Shown here: in pieces, positions 8,211 through 14,440 of the stretch
Layout: the number at the start of each line of letters is the position of its first letter
Position numbering within the stretch: position 1 is the stretch's first letter
Assembly (NCBI GenBank): GCA_021794255.1
Contig: JAJYRF010000040.1
Span: 1 to 14,527 of the forward strand
Direction: 5' to 3'
Source of the DNA: a bacterium
Lineage (GTDB): Bacteria > SZUA-79 > Acidulodesulfobacterales > Acidulodesulfobacteraceae
DNA: 14,527 bases
Notes under the pieces: model-generated
What the model saw: the letters and a program-made list of their open reading frames with translations, nothing else
What the model was told of the DNA's origin: nothing
The model's database searches: none
Translations under genes and position numbers: made by a program

Positions 8211-8266
8211 AGTTATTATTATTATTTGTCATAGTTATTATTATTATTTGTCATAGTTATTTTCAT
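8188..8266 (-). repeat. 22-bp tandem repeat triplicating the purL start region
   Basis: ATG codons on the minus strand begin at 8254, 8232 and 8210, exactly 22 bp apart, each followed by ACAAATAATAATAAT. Since 22 is not a multiple of 3, the three ATGs are in different frames. Those at 8254 and 8232 each open an 11-codon frame (MTNNNNNYDK, stop) ending at 8222 and 8200; only the one at 8210 opens purL. A fourth ATG at 8266-8264 overlaps the purQ stop as ATGA and reads in frame into the 8254 ATG, hence into the short frame. Confidence 0.9.
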
Positions 8267-8988
8267 TTGTTTTTTACGTAATAAATGATAGAATTAAATA
8301 TCTTTGCCCCATCATCGCTTCCCAATATTTTTTCGGAAGCTCTTTCCGGATGAGGCATAAGACCTAATATATTAAATTTTTCTCCAAATAATCCTCCAAT
8401 ATTTTTAACAGAACCGTTAGGATTGGATTCATCAGATATAATGCCTGCCGCATCGCAATATTGAAAAGCAATTTGATTTGCAGAAAACAAATAATCTACA
8501 TCTTTGTTTTCTGCAAAATAATTTCCGTCATGATGAGCAATGGGAAGTTTTAAAACAGCATCTTTATCTATAAGACATGTAAAAGGATTATTTTGGTTAT
8601 TATTGCCTGTATTTTTTATATATATATCTTTGCATTCAAATTTTAATGATTTATTAGTTAGCATTGCTCCTTTAAGCAATCCCGATTCCAAAAGTATCTG
8701 AAAGCCGTTACAAATACCAAGAATAATGCCTCCGCCACCTACATAGTCTTTTATTGACTCCATTACTCTGCTTCTTGCCGCTAAAGCTCCCGCCCTTAAA
8801 TAATCTCCGTACGAAAAACCTCCAGGTATAACAATGAAATCATACTTTTTAAAATTATGAAATTCATCTTTATGCCATAAAAAAGTCACATTAAGATTAA
8901 AAACATCTTTTAGCGCATAATAAACGTCAATATCGCAATTAGAACCCGGGAAAACAGTAATACCGGCGTTGATTTTTTTATTTTCCAT
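8263..8988 (-). CDS. purQ: Phosphoribosylformylglycinamidine synthase subunit I (glutaminase)
   Basis: Class I glutamine amidotransferase that supplies ammonia to PurL. The 241-residue product shows VFPGSNCDIDVYYAL (12-26), VIPGGFSYGDYLRAGALAA (53-71), the nucleophile elbow GICNGFQILLESGLL (91-105, C93), the AHHDGNY segment (151-157), and MPHPERA with H213 and E215 completing the triad. Length is at the upper end of the stand-alone PurQ range. A small Asn-rich loop (NTGNNNQNNPF, 126-136) echoes the larger inserts of its neighbours. Its TGA overlaps a non-productive ATG four bases long (ATGA). It follows purBS after a 182-bp spacer. No clear Shine-Dalgarno is visible. Confidence 0.97.
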   Translation of the reverse strand: MENKKINAGITVFPGSNCDIDVYYALKDVFNLNVTFLWHKDEFHNFKKYDFIVIPGGFSYGDYLRAGALAARSRVMESIKDYVGGGGIILGICNGFQILLESGLLKGAMLTNKSLKFECKDIYIKNTGNNNQNNPFTCLIDKDAVLKLPIAHHDGNYFAENKDVDYLFSANQIAFQYCDAAGIISDESNPNGSVKNIGGLFGEKFNILGLMPHPERASEKILGSDDGAKIFNSIIYYVKNK

Positions 8989-9097
8989 TGAAATTTTATT
9001 TATTTATTATAATATATTATTTTGTGAATATATCATTTCTTTAACCCAAAATTGCCGATAGAGATTATTAAATATACTGCAATGATTTAGGGAACAT

Positions 9098-9136
9098 TAG
9101 ATTACTGCTTCCTTCGAAATGACTGCATATAGCAGG
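9098..9136. repeat. Probable degraded dispersed intergenic repeat (purQ-purBS spacer)
   Basis: The segment AGATTACTGCTTC...CTTCGAAATGAC resembles the widely scattered bacterial repeat usually seen as GAGATTGCTTC...CGCAATGAC, often found in deltaproteobacterial and other genomes. CTGC-ATATA-GCAG (9123-9135) forms a small palindrome beside it. This is recognition from memory of the family pattern; only one copy is in the window. Confidence 0.35.
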
Positions 9137-9170
9137 TAAAACGATAAAACCTCACTTTAGATTAATATTA

Positions 9171-10868
9171 TTATTTAATCTCAATTTTAAAATTTTCGAT
9201 TAAAGGATTAGACAATATCTTTTCCGAAATATCTTTTAATTCTTTACTTAATGTTTCTTTATCTAATCCGCCTATATTTTGATTATTGCTATTTTTACCA
9301 TGATATTTGTTATTGCCACTGCTACTGCTATCATATTCATTGCTGTTTCCAATCTTACCTGCTGTATTGTTGTCTGCTGCATTATTTTTTTCTTCTTTTC
9401 TTTTATATTTTTTCTCTTTATTAATAGTTAATTCTATATGTTTTCCTACCCTGACATCTTCAATATTATTAAAACCAGATGATTTTAAAACAGATAAAAC
9501 TGCTTTTCCTTGAGGGTCTAAAACTTCGTCTTTTAATGTCACTTTAACTACTGCTTTATAAGAAGCGAAAGCAGGAAATAACGATAAAGACCTTTCAAAA
9601 ATAAAATCTATATTTTTATAATAATAATTAATATCAAATAAATTGTTTATTTCATCTTCGCTCAAATATTTTAAAACATCGTCATTATTTTTTAATAAAA
9701 CAACAAATTCTGTTTCGGTTTGAATAGCCTGATGCGCAAGTTTTTGAACAATGTTATATGCATCTTCTCTTAACATTCCTTTATCTATCATAGCAAGAAG
9801 AACTTTTTGCGAAAAAATTACTCCTCTTGTTATTTGCATATTTTTGAGCATTCTATCTTCATTAACCGTCATATTATCAATTAAATTAATGAGCTGATAC
9901 AAGATGTAATATGTTAAAATAGTTGAATCGGGCGTTATAATTCTTTCAACGGAAGAATGGGAAATATCTCTTTCATGCCACAACGCAATATCTTCAAGAG
10001 CCGACATTAAATTAGACCTTAAAACTCTGGAAAGTCCGCAAATATTTTCGGAAATAATAGGATTTTTCTTATGCGGCATTGCCGAAGAACCTTTCTGTCC
10101 TGCGCCAAAAGGCTCTTCGACTTCGGAAACTTCAGTTCTCATTAAATGTCTCATTTCAAGAGCTATTTTTTCGCATGAAGCTCCCAATGAAGCTAATGCA
10201 TAAAAACACTCGGCATAAATATCTCTTTGAATTATCTGATTTGACAATAAAGGTTTTAAATCTAAAATTTCAAGGGCTATTTCTTCAACTTCGGGAGGTA
10301 TATTTGCAAAAGTTCCGACGGCACCTGAAAGTTTTCCGCATGAAACCGTTTTAATGGCTTTCTTTAATCTATATATTCCTCTATTAATTTCTTCATAAAA
10401 TATAAGAAGTTTAAAACCGAATGTAATAGGTTCCGCATGTATCCCGTGAGTTCTGCCCATCATAGGTGTATGCTTATATTTAAGAGCTTTTTGCATCAAA
10501 CTTTCAGCGAGATTTTCGGCTTTTGACAAAATTAAATTAAGTGCCTGCCTGAATAATAAAGAAAACGAAGTATCGCCGACATCGGAGGAAGTAAGTCCAA
10601 GATGAATATATCTTGAATCTTCGCCGACATATTTTGCAACATTTGTTAAAAAAGCAATAACATCATGTTTTGTTATTTTTTCTGTTTCTTCTATTTCCGC
10701 AATATCAAATCTGGCGTTTTTTAAAATATTTTCCATTGATTTATCAGGAATTTTGCCGATTTTATTATAAGCGGAACATACGGCAAGTTCAACTTTAAGC
10801 CATGCATTATATTTATTTTCTAATGACCAAATATCGGAAATTTCCGGTAAGGAATATCTTTCTATCAA
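9171..10868 (-). CDS. purB-purS: Adenylosuccinate lyase fused to PurS (FGAM synthase accessory subunit)
   Basis: Residues 1 to about 432 are a complete PurB, which releases fumarate from SAICAR and from adenylosuccinate. Visible are TKHDVIAF (66-73), GLTSSDVGDTSFSLL (91-105), GRTHGIHAEP (138-147, H141) and the signature loop GAGQKGSSAMPHKKNP (255-270). After a very short link, residues 436-565 are PurS: YKAVVKVTLKDEVLDPQGKA (437-456), then SSGFNNIEDVRVGKHIELTI (463-482), and, after an Asn/Ser-rich insert (485-535), ISEKILSNPLIENFKIEI. There is no stop or start between the parts and no separate purS in the window. The start is TTG, matching the family N-terminus MIERYS, with AGGGG nine bases upstream. 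The gene heads the purQ-purL series, where purS is normally found. Confidence 0.93.
   Translation of the reverse strand: MIERYSLPEISDIWSLENKYNAWLKVELAVCSAYNKIGKIPDKSMENILKNARFDIAEIEETEKITKHDVIAFLTNVAKYVGEDSRYIHLGLTSSDVGDTSFSLLFRQALNLILSKAENLAESLMQKALKYKHTPMMGRTHGIHAEPITFGFKLLIFYEEINRGIYRLKKAIKTVSCGKLSGAVGTFANIPPEVEEIALEILDLKPLLSNQIIQRDIYAECFYALASLGASCEKIALEMRHLMRTEVSEVEEPFGAGQKGSSAMPHKKNPIISENICGLSRVLRSNLMSALEDIALWHERDISHSSVERIITPDSTILTYYILYQLINLIDNMTVNEDRMLKNMQITRGVIFSQKVLLAMIDKGMLREDAYNIVQKLAHQAIQTETEFVVLLKNNDDVLKYLSEDEINNLFDINYYYKNIDFIFERSLSLFPAFASYKAVVKVTLKDEVLDPQGKAVLSVLKSSGFNNIEDVRVGKHIELTINKEKKYKRKEEKNNAADNNTAGKIGNSNEYDSSSSGNNKYHGKNSNNQNIGGLDKETLSKELKDISEKILSNPLIENFKIEIK
9264..9416 (-). 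repeat. Asn/Ser/Lys-rich insert inside the PurS domain
   Basis: Encodes about residues 485-535 of the fusion, with runs such as KKYKRKEEKNN and SSSSGNN. It splits PurS between its central beta-hairpin and second helix, adding about 50 residues to an 80-residue domain. Confidence 0.8.
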
Positions 10869-10893
10869 TTTATTATCCCCTGTTTTATTAAAA

Positions 10894-10923
10894 TTTATAT
10901 TAAAAATTACAAATCTTTAACAA
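10894..10923 (-). promoter_or_regulatory. Possible sigma-70-type promoter for purBS
   Basis: On the minus strand TTGTTA (10923-10918) and TATAAA (10899-10894) are separated by 18 bases and lie about 25 bp before the TTG start, leaving a short leader containing AGGGG. In DNA this AT-rich, such matches are common, so support is weak. Confidence 0.3.
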
Positions 10924-10962
10924 TATTGCGTAAAATAATAAATTAATATATTATTCCTTAAA

Positions 10963-10990
10963 GCTGGATTCCCGGTTTCGCAGGAATTAC
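10963..10990. repeat. Probable dispersed palindromic repeat (GGATTCCCG...GGAAT type)
   Basis: GCTGGATTCCCGG followed by TTTCGCAGGAATTAC has ATTCC and GGAAT arms and closely resembles the common intergenic element CTGGATTCCCGC...GCGGGAATGAC found in many copies in various proteobacterial genomes. It is G+C-richer than its surroundings. Only one copy is in the window. Confidence 0.45.
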
Positions 10991-11080
10991 TATATAAATT
11001 TATGCCGCCAATTTTGTGGATAATATAGTTTGTGAATAATATACAATATATTATAAAAATATTATAAAATAAAAAATAAA

Positions 11081-11106
11081 ATTATTTTTTAGCAGCCATG
11101 GCAATC
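11081..11106 (-). repeat. Duplicate of the exbD 3' end (26 bp, two mismatches)
   Basis: The 26 bases at 11081-11106 match 11178-11203, the end of exbD, except for two C/T transitions. Read on the minus strand it encodes VIAMAAKK-stop, against KIAIATKK-stop for exbD. Upstream the frame continues only as LIGYHNNH before losing similarity and meeting a stop at 11139-11141, so it looks like a gene-end remnant. Confidence 0.7.
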
Positions 11107-11126
11107 ACGTGATTATTATGATAACC

Positions 11127-11181
11127 GATTAAATTAAATTAAATTAAATTAAATTAGATTAGATTAGATTAGATTAGATTA
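11127..11181. repeat. Pentanucleotide satellite, (GATTA)(AATTA)5(GATTA)5
   Basis: Eleven contiguous 5-bp units, one GATTA, five AATTA and five GATTA, with no other interruptions. The last unit ends in the TTA that is the exbD stop codon on the minus strand. The clean switch between two homogeneous blocks suggests slippage expansion. Confidence 0.92.
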
Positions 11182-11577
11182 TTTTTTAGTAGCTATGGCA
11201 ATCTTATAAAGTCCGTTTTTAATAGCAGAACTCATAACGGCAACAACGCTGTCAACTTTTGACGCCTTATCTGCTTTTATCACAATTGTAGGATTAGCGC
11301 CTGATTTTTTAAAAAAAGATAAAATTTTTGAAAGTTTCTTTAATGTTATTTCTTTTTTTTTATAATAAACACTGCCGGCTTTTGTAATATATATAGTGAT
11401 AGGTTTTTTTGAAGCAGTCGAAGATTGAAGCCCTGATTTAGGAAGATGTATTTTGATACCTGAATTGCTTGCAAAAGTAGTAGTCATCATAAAAAATATT
11501 AATAAAGTCAAAAATACGTCAACCATATTAATAACATTTATAATAGGATCCGGTTTTTTTCTTTCCGCAAATTTCAT
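11179..11577 (-). CDS. exbD: ExbD/TolR-family energy-transducing membrane protein
   Basis: Partner of ExbB in a proton-driven inner-membrane complex that powers TonB- or Tol-type envelope work. The 132-residue product has a short basic cytoplasmic start (MKFAERKKPD), one transmembrane segment (about 17-35) containing the proton-relay Asp in NMVDVFLTLLIFF (D20), and a periplasmic domain with the family pattern IKIHLPKSG, then ITIYITKAGSVYYKKKEITL and TIVIKADKASKVDSVVAVM. It starts 9 bp after exbB. Whether it serves TonB or Tol cannot be decided because no tonB, tolA or tolB is in the window. The stop codon is embedded in a 5-bp satellite, and the last codons are duplicated 97 bp downstream. 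Confidence 0.93.
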   Translation of the reverse strand: MKFAERKKPDPIINVINMVDVFLTLLIFFMMTTTFASNSGIKIHLPKSGLQSSTASKKPITIYITKAGSVYYKKKEITLKKLSKILSFFKKSGANPTIVIKADKASKVDSVVAVMSSAIKNGLYKIAIATKK

Positions 11578-11586
11578 ATAAAATAA

Positions 11587-12195
11587 TTAGTCTCTATTTA
11601 TTTTAGATATTAAGGAAGAAGCCATATCTTCCATAATTACCGCATAATTAAAAGATTTTGAAACAAAATATTTATAAAATAAAAAACATACTATGGCAAT
11701 TATTAAACCCATTGCGGTTGAATATAACGCTTCAGAAATACCTATTGCCAGCAAATGTGGATTTGCAATTCCTTTATTGTAAGAAACAGCGCTTAAAGCT
11801 TTAATCATTCCTACAACAGTTCCAAGAAGCCCTAGCAGAGGTGCAATAGTTGTAATTGCGCTTAAACCTTCAAGATTTTTCCCAAGCTCCGAATAAGCTC
11901 TTTTCCCTGATTCTTCCACTTCTAATTTAACGGTATCTATTGAATTTTTATAATTTTCAATTATAGAGAGATAAACCCTCGTTAAAGGCGTCGCAAAATT
12001 AGAGCATATCCCCTTTGCTTTTTCAATTTCACCTTTTTTTAAAGCATCTTCAATATTAACTATTAAATCTTGAGGAAATATTTTAGATTTTCTGAGGCTA
12101 TAAAATCTTTCAATTATAACTGCAAGACCGATAATAGAACACAAAAGAAGAGGATACAAAAAATATTCCGATATTAAAATAGTAGAATTAAACAT
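11587..12195 (-). CDS. exbB: ExbB/TolQ/MotA-family proton channel protein
   Basis: The 202-residue product has the family's three transmembrane segments: about 12-30 (FLYPLLLCSIIGLAVIIER), 112-137 with the conserved TIAPLLGLLGTVVGMIKALS, and 155-178 (ALYSTAMGLIIAIVCFLFY). A cytoplasmic helical loop lies between the first two. With ExbD it forms the pentamer-dimer channel that converts proton motive force into motion. AGGTG lies 13 bases before the ATG, a rather long spacing. It lies 63 bp after the siroheme decarboxylase gene in an AT-rich spacer with TTATT repeats, so co-transcription is possible. Confidence 0.94.
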   Translation of the reverse strand: MFNSTILISEYFLYPLLLCSIIGLAVIIERFYSLRKSKIFPQDLIVNIEDALKKGEIEKAKGICSNFATPLTRVYLSIIENYKNSIDTVKLEVEESGKRAYSELGKNLEGLSAITTIAPLLGLLGTVVGMIKALSAVSYNKGIANPHLLAIGISEALYSTAMGLIIAIVCFLFYKYFVSKSFNYAVIMEDMASSLISKINRD

Positions 12196-12258
12196 TTATT
12201 TAGTTTTCACCTGATTAAATTTATTTTTTATTTTTTATTATTTTTATTATTTATATTA

Positions 12259-13314
12259 TTATAGATAATATTTTACTCTTACTTTTTTAAATTCTTTTAT
12301 GCTTCTTAAGCTGCTGAAATCTTTTATGCCTGTCAACTCTGATATTTTATCCATAGTCTTTAATGCTTCTTCTTCGTTTTTTGTATGAATCATAGTAAAA
12401 ATATTATACTCCCATTTATCCGGGTATGTATATCTTCTATAACAATGGGAAACTTCATTTATTGAAGCCATAATTTTTCCGTTTTTATCAATTTCATCTT
12501 CTTTTGATTTCCATATACCCATTATATTATAATTAAATCCGGCTTTTTGATGATACAGAACACAAGCAAATCTGCGCATTTTTTTTTCTTCTATAAATTT
12601 AGAAATTTGGCAAAGCAGGTCTTTCTGAGAAATATTTAAATTTGAAGCAGCGTTTTTAAAAGGTTCGCCTGTAATTTCCAAATCTTTTTGCAATTCTCTT
12701 ATGCAATCTTTTTCAAATTCGCTGATATTAATTTTAGAATCGTCAATAGCATCGTCTTGCGAAAAATATCTAAAATTAGCATCACTATTGATATTAGTAT
12801 TACTATTTACATTAGTATAAGATTGAGTATCTATTTTATTATTTATAGTTTCACTTTCTTCCGTCATATTAAAATTAACACCTATTTTAAATAATTTTAA
12901 TGTAGGAAGAATAAGATAATCTTCAGCTTTGGAATTTTTTGATATAAGGCTTATTTCTTCTTCAAAATCTTTATCCAGAGGTAATGTAATAGTAAACCAA
13001 ATATTATAGGGATTATTTCTAAGATAGTTATGGCTAACCCCTTTATGCAAATTAATAACGGATGCCGCATTATCTACCTCCTCTTCAGGAACCTTAAAAG
13101 CGGCAAGCGTGCCTTTATAGCCGATATTATGCGAATCAAATATTGCGCTTATTTGTCTAATTACCTTTTCTTGTTTTAAATTTATAATTCTATTTAATAC
13201 TTCTTCTTCACTAATTCTTAGTCGCAAACCTATGTCTTGAAACGGTCTTGCCGAAATAGGAAAATCAGTTTGCAAAAGATTTAAAATCTTTTTATCAAAT
13301 AAATCTAATCCCAT
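12259..13314 (-). CDS. ahbAB: Siroheme decarboxylase, AhbA and AhbB fused in one chain
   Basis: Removes the acetate carboxyls of siroheme to give 12,18-didecarboxysiroheme, the first step of the siroheme-dependent heme pathway; related NirDLGH proteins act in heme d1 synthesis. Numbering is from the ATG at 13314. Residues 1-150 are AhbA-like: an Lrp/AsnC winged helix with DFPISARPF (17-25), GVSHNYLRNNPYNIWFTIT (92-110) and LPTLKLFKIGVNF (136-148). Residues from about 198 to 351 are AhbB-like, with GEPFKNAA (216-223), RRFACVLYHQKAGF, EVSHCYRRYTYPDKWEYNIF (287-306) and EFKKVRVKYY (341-350). An Asn-rich stretch (152-190) links them. An in-frame TTG at 13338 would place the ribosome site AAAGGTGG inside the gene, so the ATG is preferred. 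No ahbC or ahbD is in the window, so heme versus heme d1 is open. Confidence 0.85.
   Translation of the reverse strand: MGLDLFDKKILNLLQTDFPISARPFQDIGLRLRISEEEVLNRIINLKQEKVIRQISAIFDSHNIGYKGTLAAFKVPEEEVDNAASVINLHKGVSHNYLRNNPYNIWFTITLPLDKDFEEEISLISKNSKAEDYLILPTLKLFKIGVNFNMTEESETINNKIDTQSYTNVNSNTNINSDANFRYFSQDDAIDDSKINISEFEKDCIRELQKDLEITGEPFKNAASNLNISQKDLLCQISKFIEEKKMRRFACVLYHQKAGFNYNIMGIWKSKEDEIDKNGKIMASINEVSHCYRRYTYPDKWEYNIFTMIHTKNEEEALKTMDKISELTGIKDFSSLRSIKEFKKVRVKYYL
12724..12861 (-). repeat. Asn-rich linker between AhbA- and AhbB-like halves
   Basis: Encodes about 46 residues including YTNVNSNTNINSDANF, from AAT/AGT/AAC-type triplets. It lies exactly at the junction of the two homologous halves. 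Confidence 0.8.
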
Positions 13315-13474
13315 AATTTTTTTATAACCACCTTTCAAAATATAAAAATTATTAAAAAATAATTTAGATAAATATGCTTTTATTATTATAGCCGTTATTT
13401 ATTATTACTTATTATTATAGATTATAGAATTAATGTAATCAATAAAAAAATTTATAAAATTTATAAAATTTATA

Positions 13475-13530
13475 AATAAAAATGCTTAGAAGATTAATTA
13501 AATTTAATTAATCTTCTAAGCATTTTTATT
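13475..13530. terminator. Perfect 56-bp palindrome, probable bidirectional Rho-independent terminator
   Basis: Arms 13475-13502 and 13503-13530 are perfectly complementary over 28 bases with no spacer, including TGCTTAGAAGATTAATTAAA and its complement. Both strands end in ATTTTTATT, giving a U-rich tail in either direction. It lies about 150 bp after the cytochrome c stop and would separate that transcript from ahbAB. Confidence 0.85.
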
Positions 13531-13581
13531 ACTTTAAAAGACAAAAATATTTATATATTTTTTTTATTCTTTATTTAGTAC

Positions 13582-13674
13582 ATTTAGTACCTTAAAGTAG
13601 TATTTTATAGATACTAAATAATATAGTACATTTTATTTAATATCTTAAAGTAGTATCTTAAGATATTAAATAAT
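13582..13674. repeat. Two tandem homologous hairpins with a compensatory base pair
   Basis: Copy 1 spans 13582-13622 and copy 2 spans 13635-13674, with a 53-bp period and the shared core CTTAAAGTAGTAT. Copy 1 pairs ATTTAGTA (13582-13589) with TACTAAAT (13612-13619). Copy 2 pairs ATTTAATATCTTAA with TTAAGATATTAAAT, part of a 16-bp stem from 13633-13648 to 13658-13673. The G-C pair of copy 1 is an A-T pair in copy 2, so pairing is kept although both bases changed. Confidence 0.75.
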
Positions 13675-13682
13675 AGTAATAA

Positions 13683-14057
13683 TTATTTCAAAGATTCTAA
13701 ATAGTTGGCTAAAGTATCTACCTGGGATTTTGGCAAATTTTTGTGGCTCGGCATAATTGCCATAAATGACTTGCCGTTAATTGTAACCATACTTCCTGGA
13801 GCAAAATGAGCCGAAGGATTTATAATCTGAGTTTTTATCCAAGCAAGGCTTCTTTTGCTTCCAACACTGGAAAGATTTGGTCCGACAGAGCCACCGTTTC
13901 CATTAATAGTATGACAGGCGATGCAGCCATCGGAGCTAAAAAGCGAAGGTCCCGATGCAGCAAAAGCTATTGACGAAGTTAATGTTAAAATCCCAAATCC
14001 CAAAACAGCAATAGTTAAAATTTTTGATTTGATTAATTTTAAAGCTAAATTTTTCAT
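13683..14057 (-). CDS. Exported monoheme c-type cytochrome
   Basis: The 124-residue product begins with a basic stretch and a hydrophobic signal segment (about 12-33) with a probable cleavage after AFA at 33, so the mature part of about 90 residues acts in the periplasm. GCIACH (C45, C48, H49) is the heme-binding site. GGSVGPNLSSVGSKRSLAWI (55-74) is the usual class I region, and IMPSHKNLP (101-109) supplies the likely axial Met102 before a C-terminal helix. It should carry electrons to or from a respiratory complex, but no partner is encoded nearby. A good ribosome site, GAGAGG, lies upstream of the ATG, better than for any biosynthetic gene here. The gene seems to be its own transcription unit, with the large terminator downstream. 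Confidence 0.93.
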   Translation of the reverse strand: MKNLALKLIKSKILTIAVLGFGILTLTSSIAFAASGPSLFSSDGCIACHTINGNGGSVGPNLSSVGSKRSLAWIKTQIINPSAHFAPGSMVTINGKSFMAIMPSHKNLPKSQVDTLANYLESLK

Positions 14058-14440
14058 GTATTTTTCCTCTCACATTTAATAAATTATAATTTAATTTATA
14101 ATTTAATTTAATTTTTGATTTAACAAAAAGCATAGTATAAAAGTATATTGTATTTGTATATAGATACTATAGATATAAATAAAAATATGCAAAAATATCT
14201 CAAAATTAATAACCCTTAATCCTGCATTATAAAATTATTAATAGACATTAATAAGCTATATATAAATGATTATATTTAATAAATATATAAGCATTTCACT
14301 TATATATAACATATATAACTACGTATAATAAATAAATATAATAATATAACCTATATATAATAACATAATAGTAAAAAACAATTCCTAATATGATATTAAC
14401 TAATCTTAATTAATATCATATATTAGCATTCATCAATTTT
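14058..14440. other. Very AT-rich spacer upstream of the cytochrome gene
   Basis: Almost entirely A and T, with no open frame of interest. A nine-base-pair hairpin (AAATTATAA 14081-14089 with TTATAATTT 14096-14104) lies just upstream of the cytochrome ribosome site. The rest, 14150-14380, is TATA/ATAT-rich sequence that could hold a promoter but gives no distinctive signal. Confidence 0.5.
14385..14426. repeat. Inverted repeat near the right-edge element
   Basis: CTAATATGATATTAA (14385-14399) pairs with 14410-14426. Twelve contiguous base pairs (14388-14399 with 14410-14421) enclose a 10-base loop, and the CTAAT/ATTAG ends pair beyond a two-base bulge. It could be a terminator-like or element-end structure. 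Confidence 0.5.

Larger units (their letters stand above)
10869..11178. other. Spacer between exbD and purBS
   Basis: No gene of normal size is visible. It holds a possible purBS promoter, a degraded dispersed palindrome at 10963-10990, a second copy of the exbD 3' end at 11081-11106, and a pentanucleotide satellite that runs into the exbD stop codon. The rest is AT-rich DNA with no evident structure. Confidence 0.7.
13315..13682. other. Spacer between cytochrome c and ahbAB
   Basis: It holds no gene. Going along the minus-strand transcript it contains, first, two tandem AU-rich hairpins after the cytochrome stop. A 56-bp palindromic terminator follows, then three 9-bp direct repeats of TTTATAAAA (13451-13476). 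Last come TATAAT-like boxes (for example ATTATA on the plus strand at 13385-13390) that could serve a promoter for ahbAB, with no convincing -35 element. Confidence 0.6.

Noticed and set aside
8044..8256. Leu-rich plus-strand reading frame
   Set aside because: It is the complement of the Asn triplet repeat encoding the PurL N-terminus; TTA/TTG/CTG runs arise automatically opposite AAT/AAC.
13315..13338. TTG start for ahbAB at 13338
   Set aside because: It would place the AAAGGTGG ribosome site inside the coding sequence; the ATG at 13314 fits the family N-terminus better.
13936..14133. Alternative minus-strand frame overlapping the cytochrome gene start
   Set aside because: It overlaps the signal peptide of a clear cytochrome c that has a good ribosome site; the alternative product has no recognisable features.
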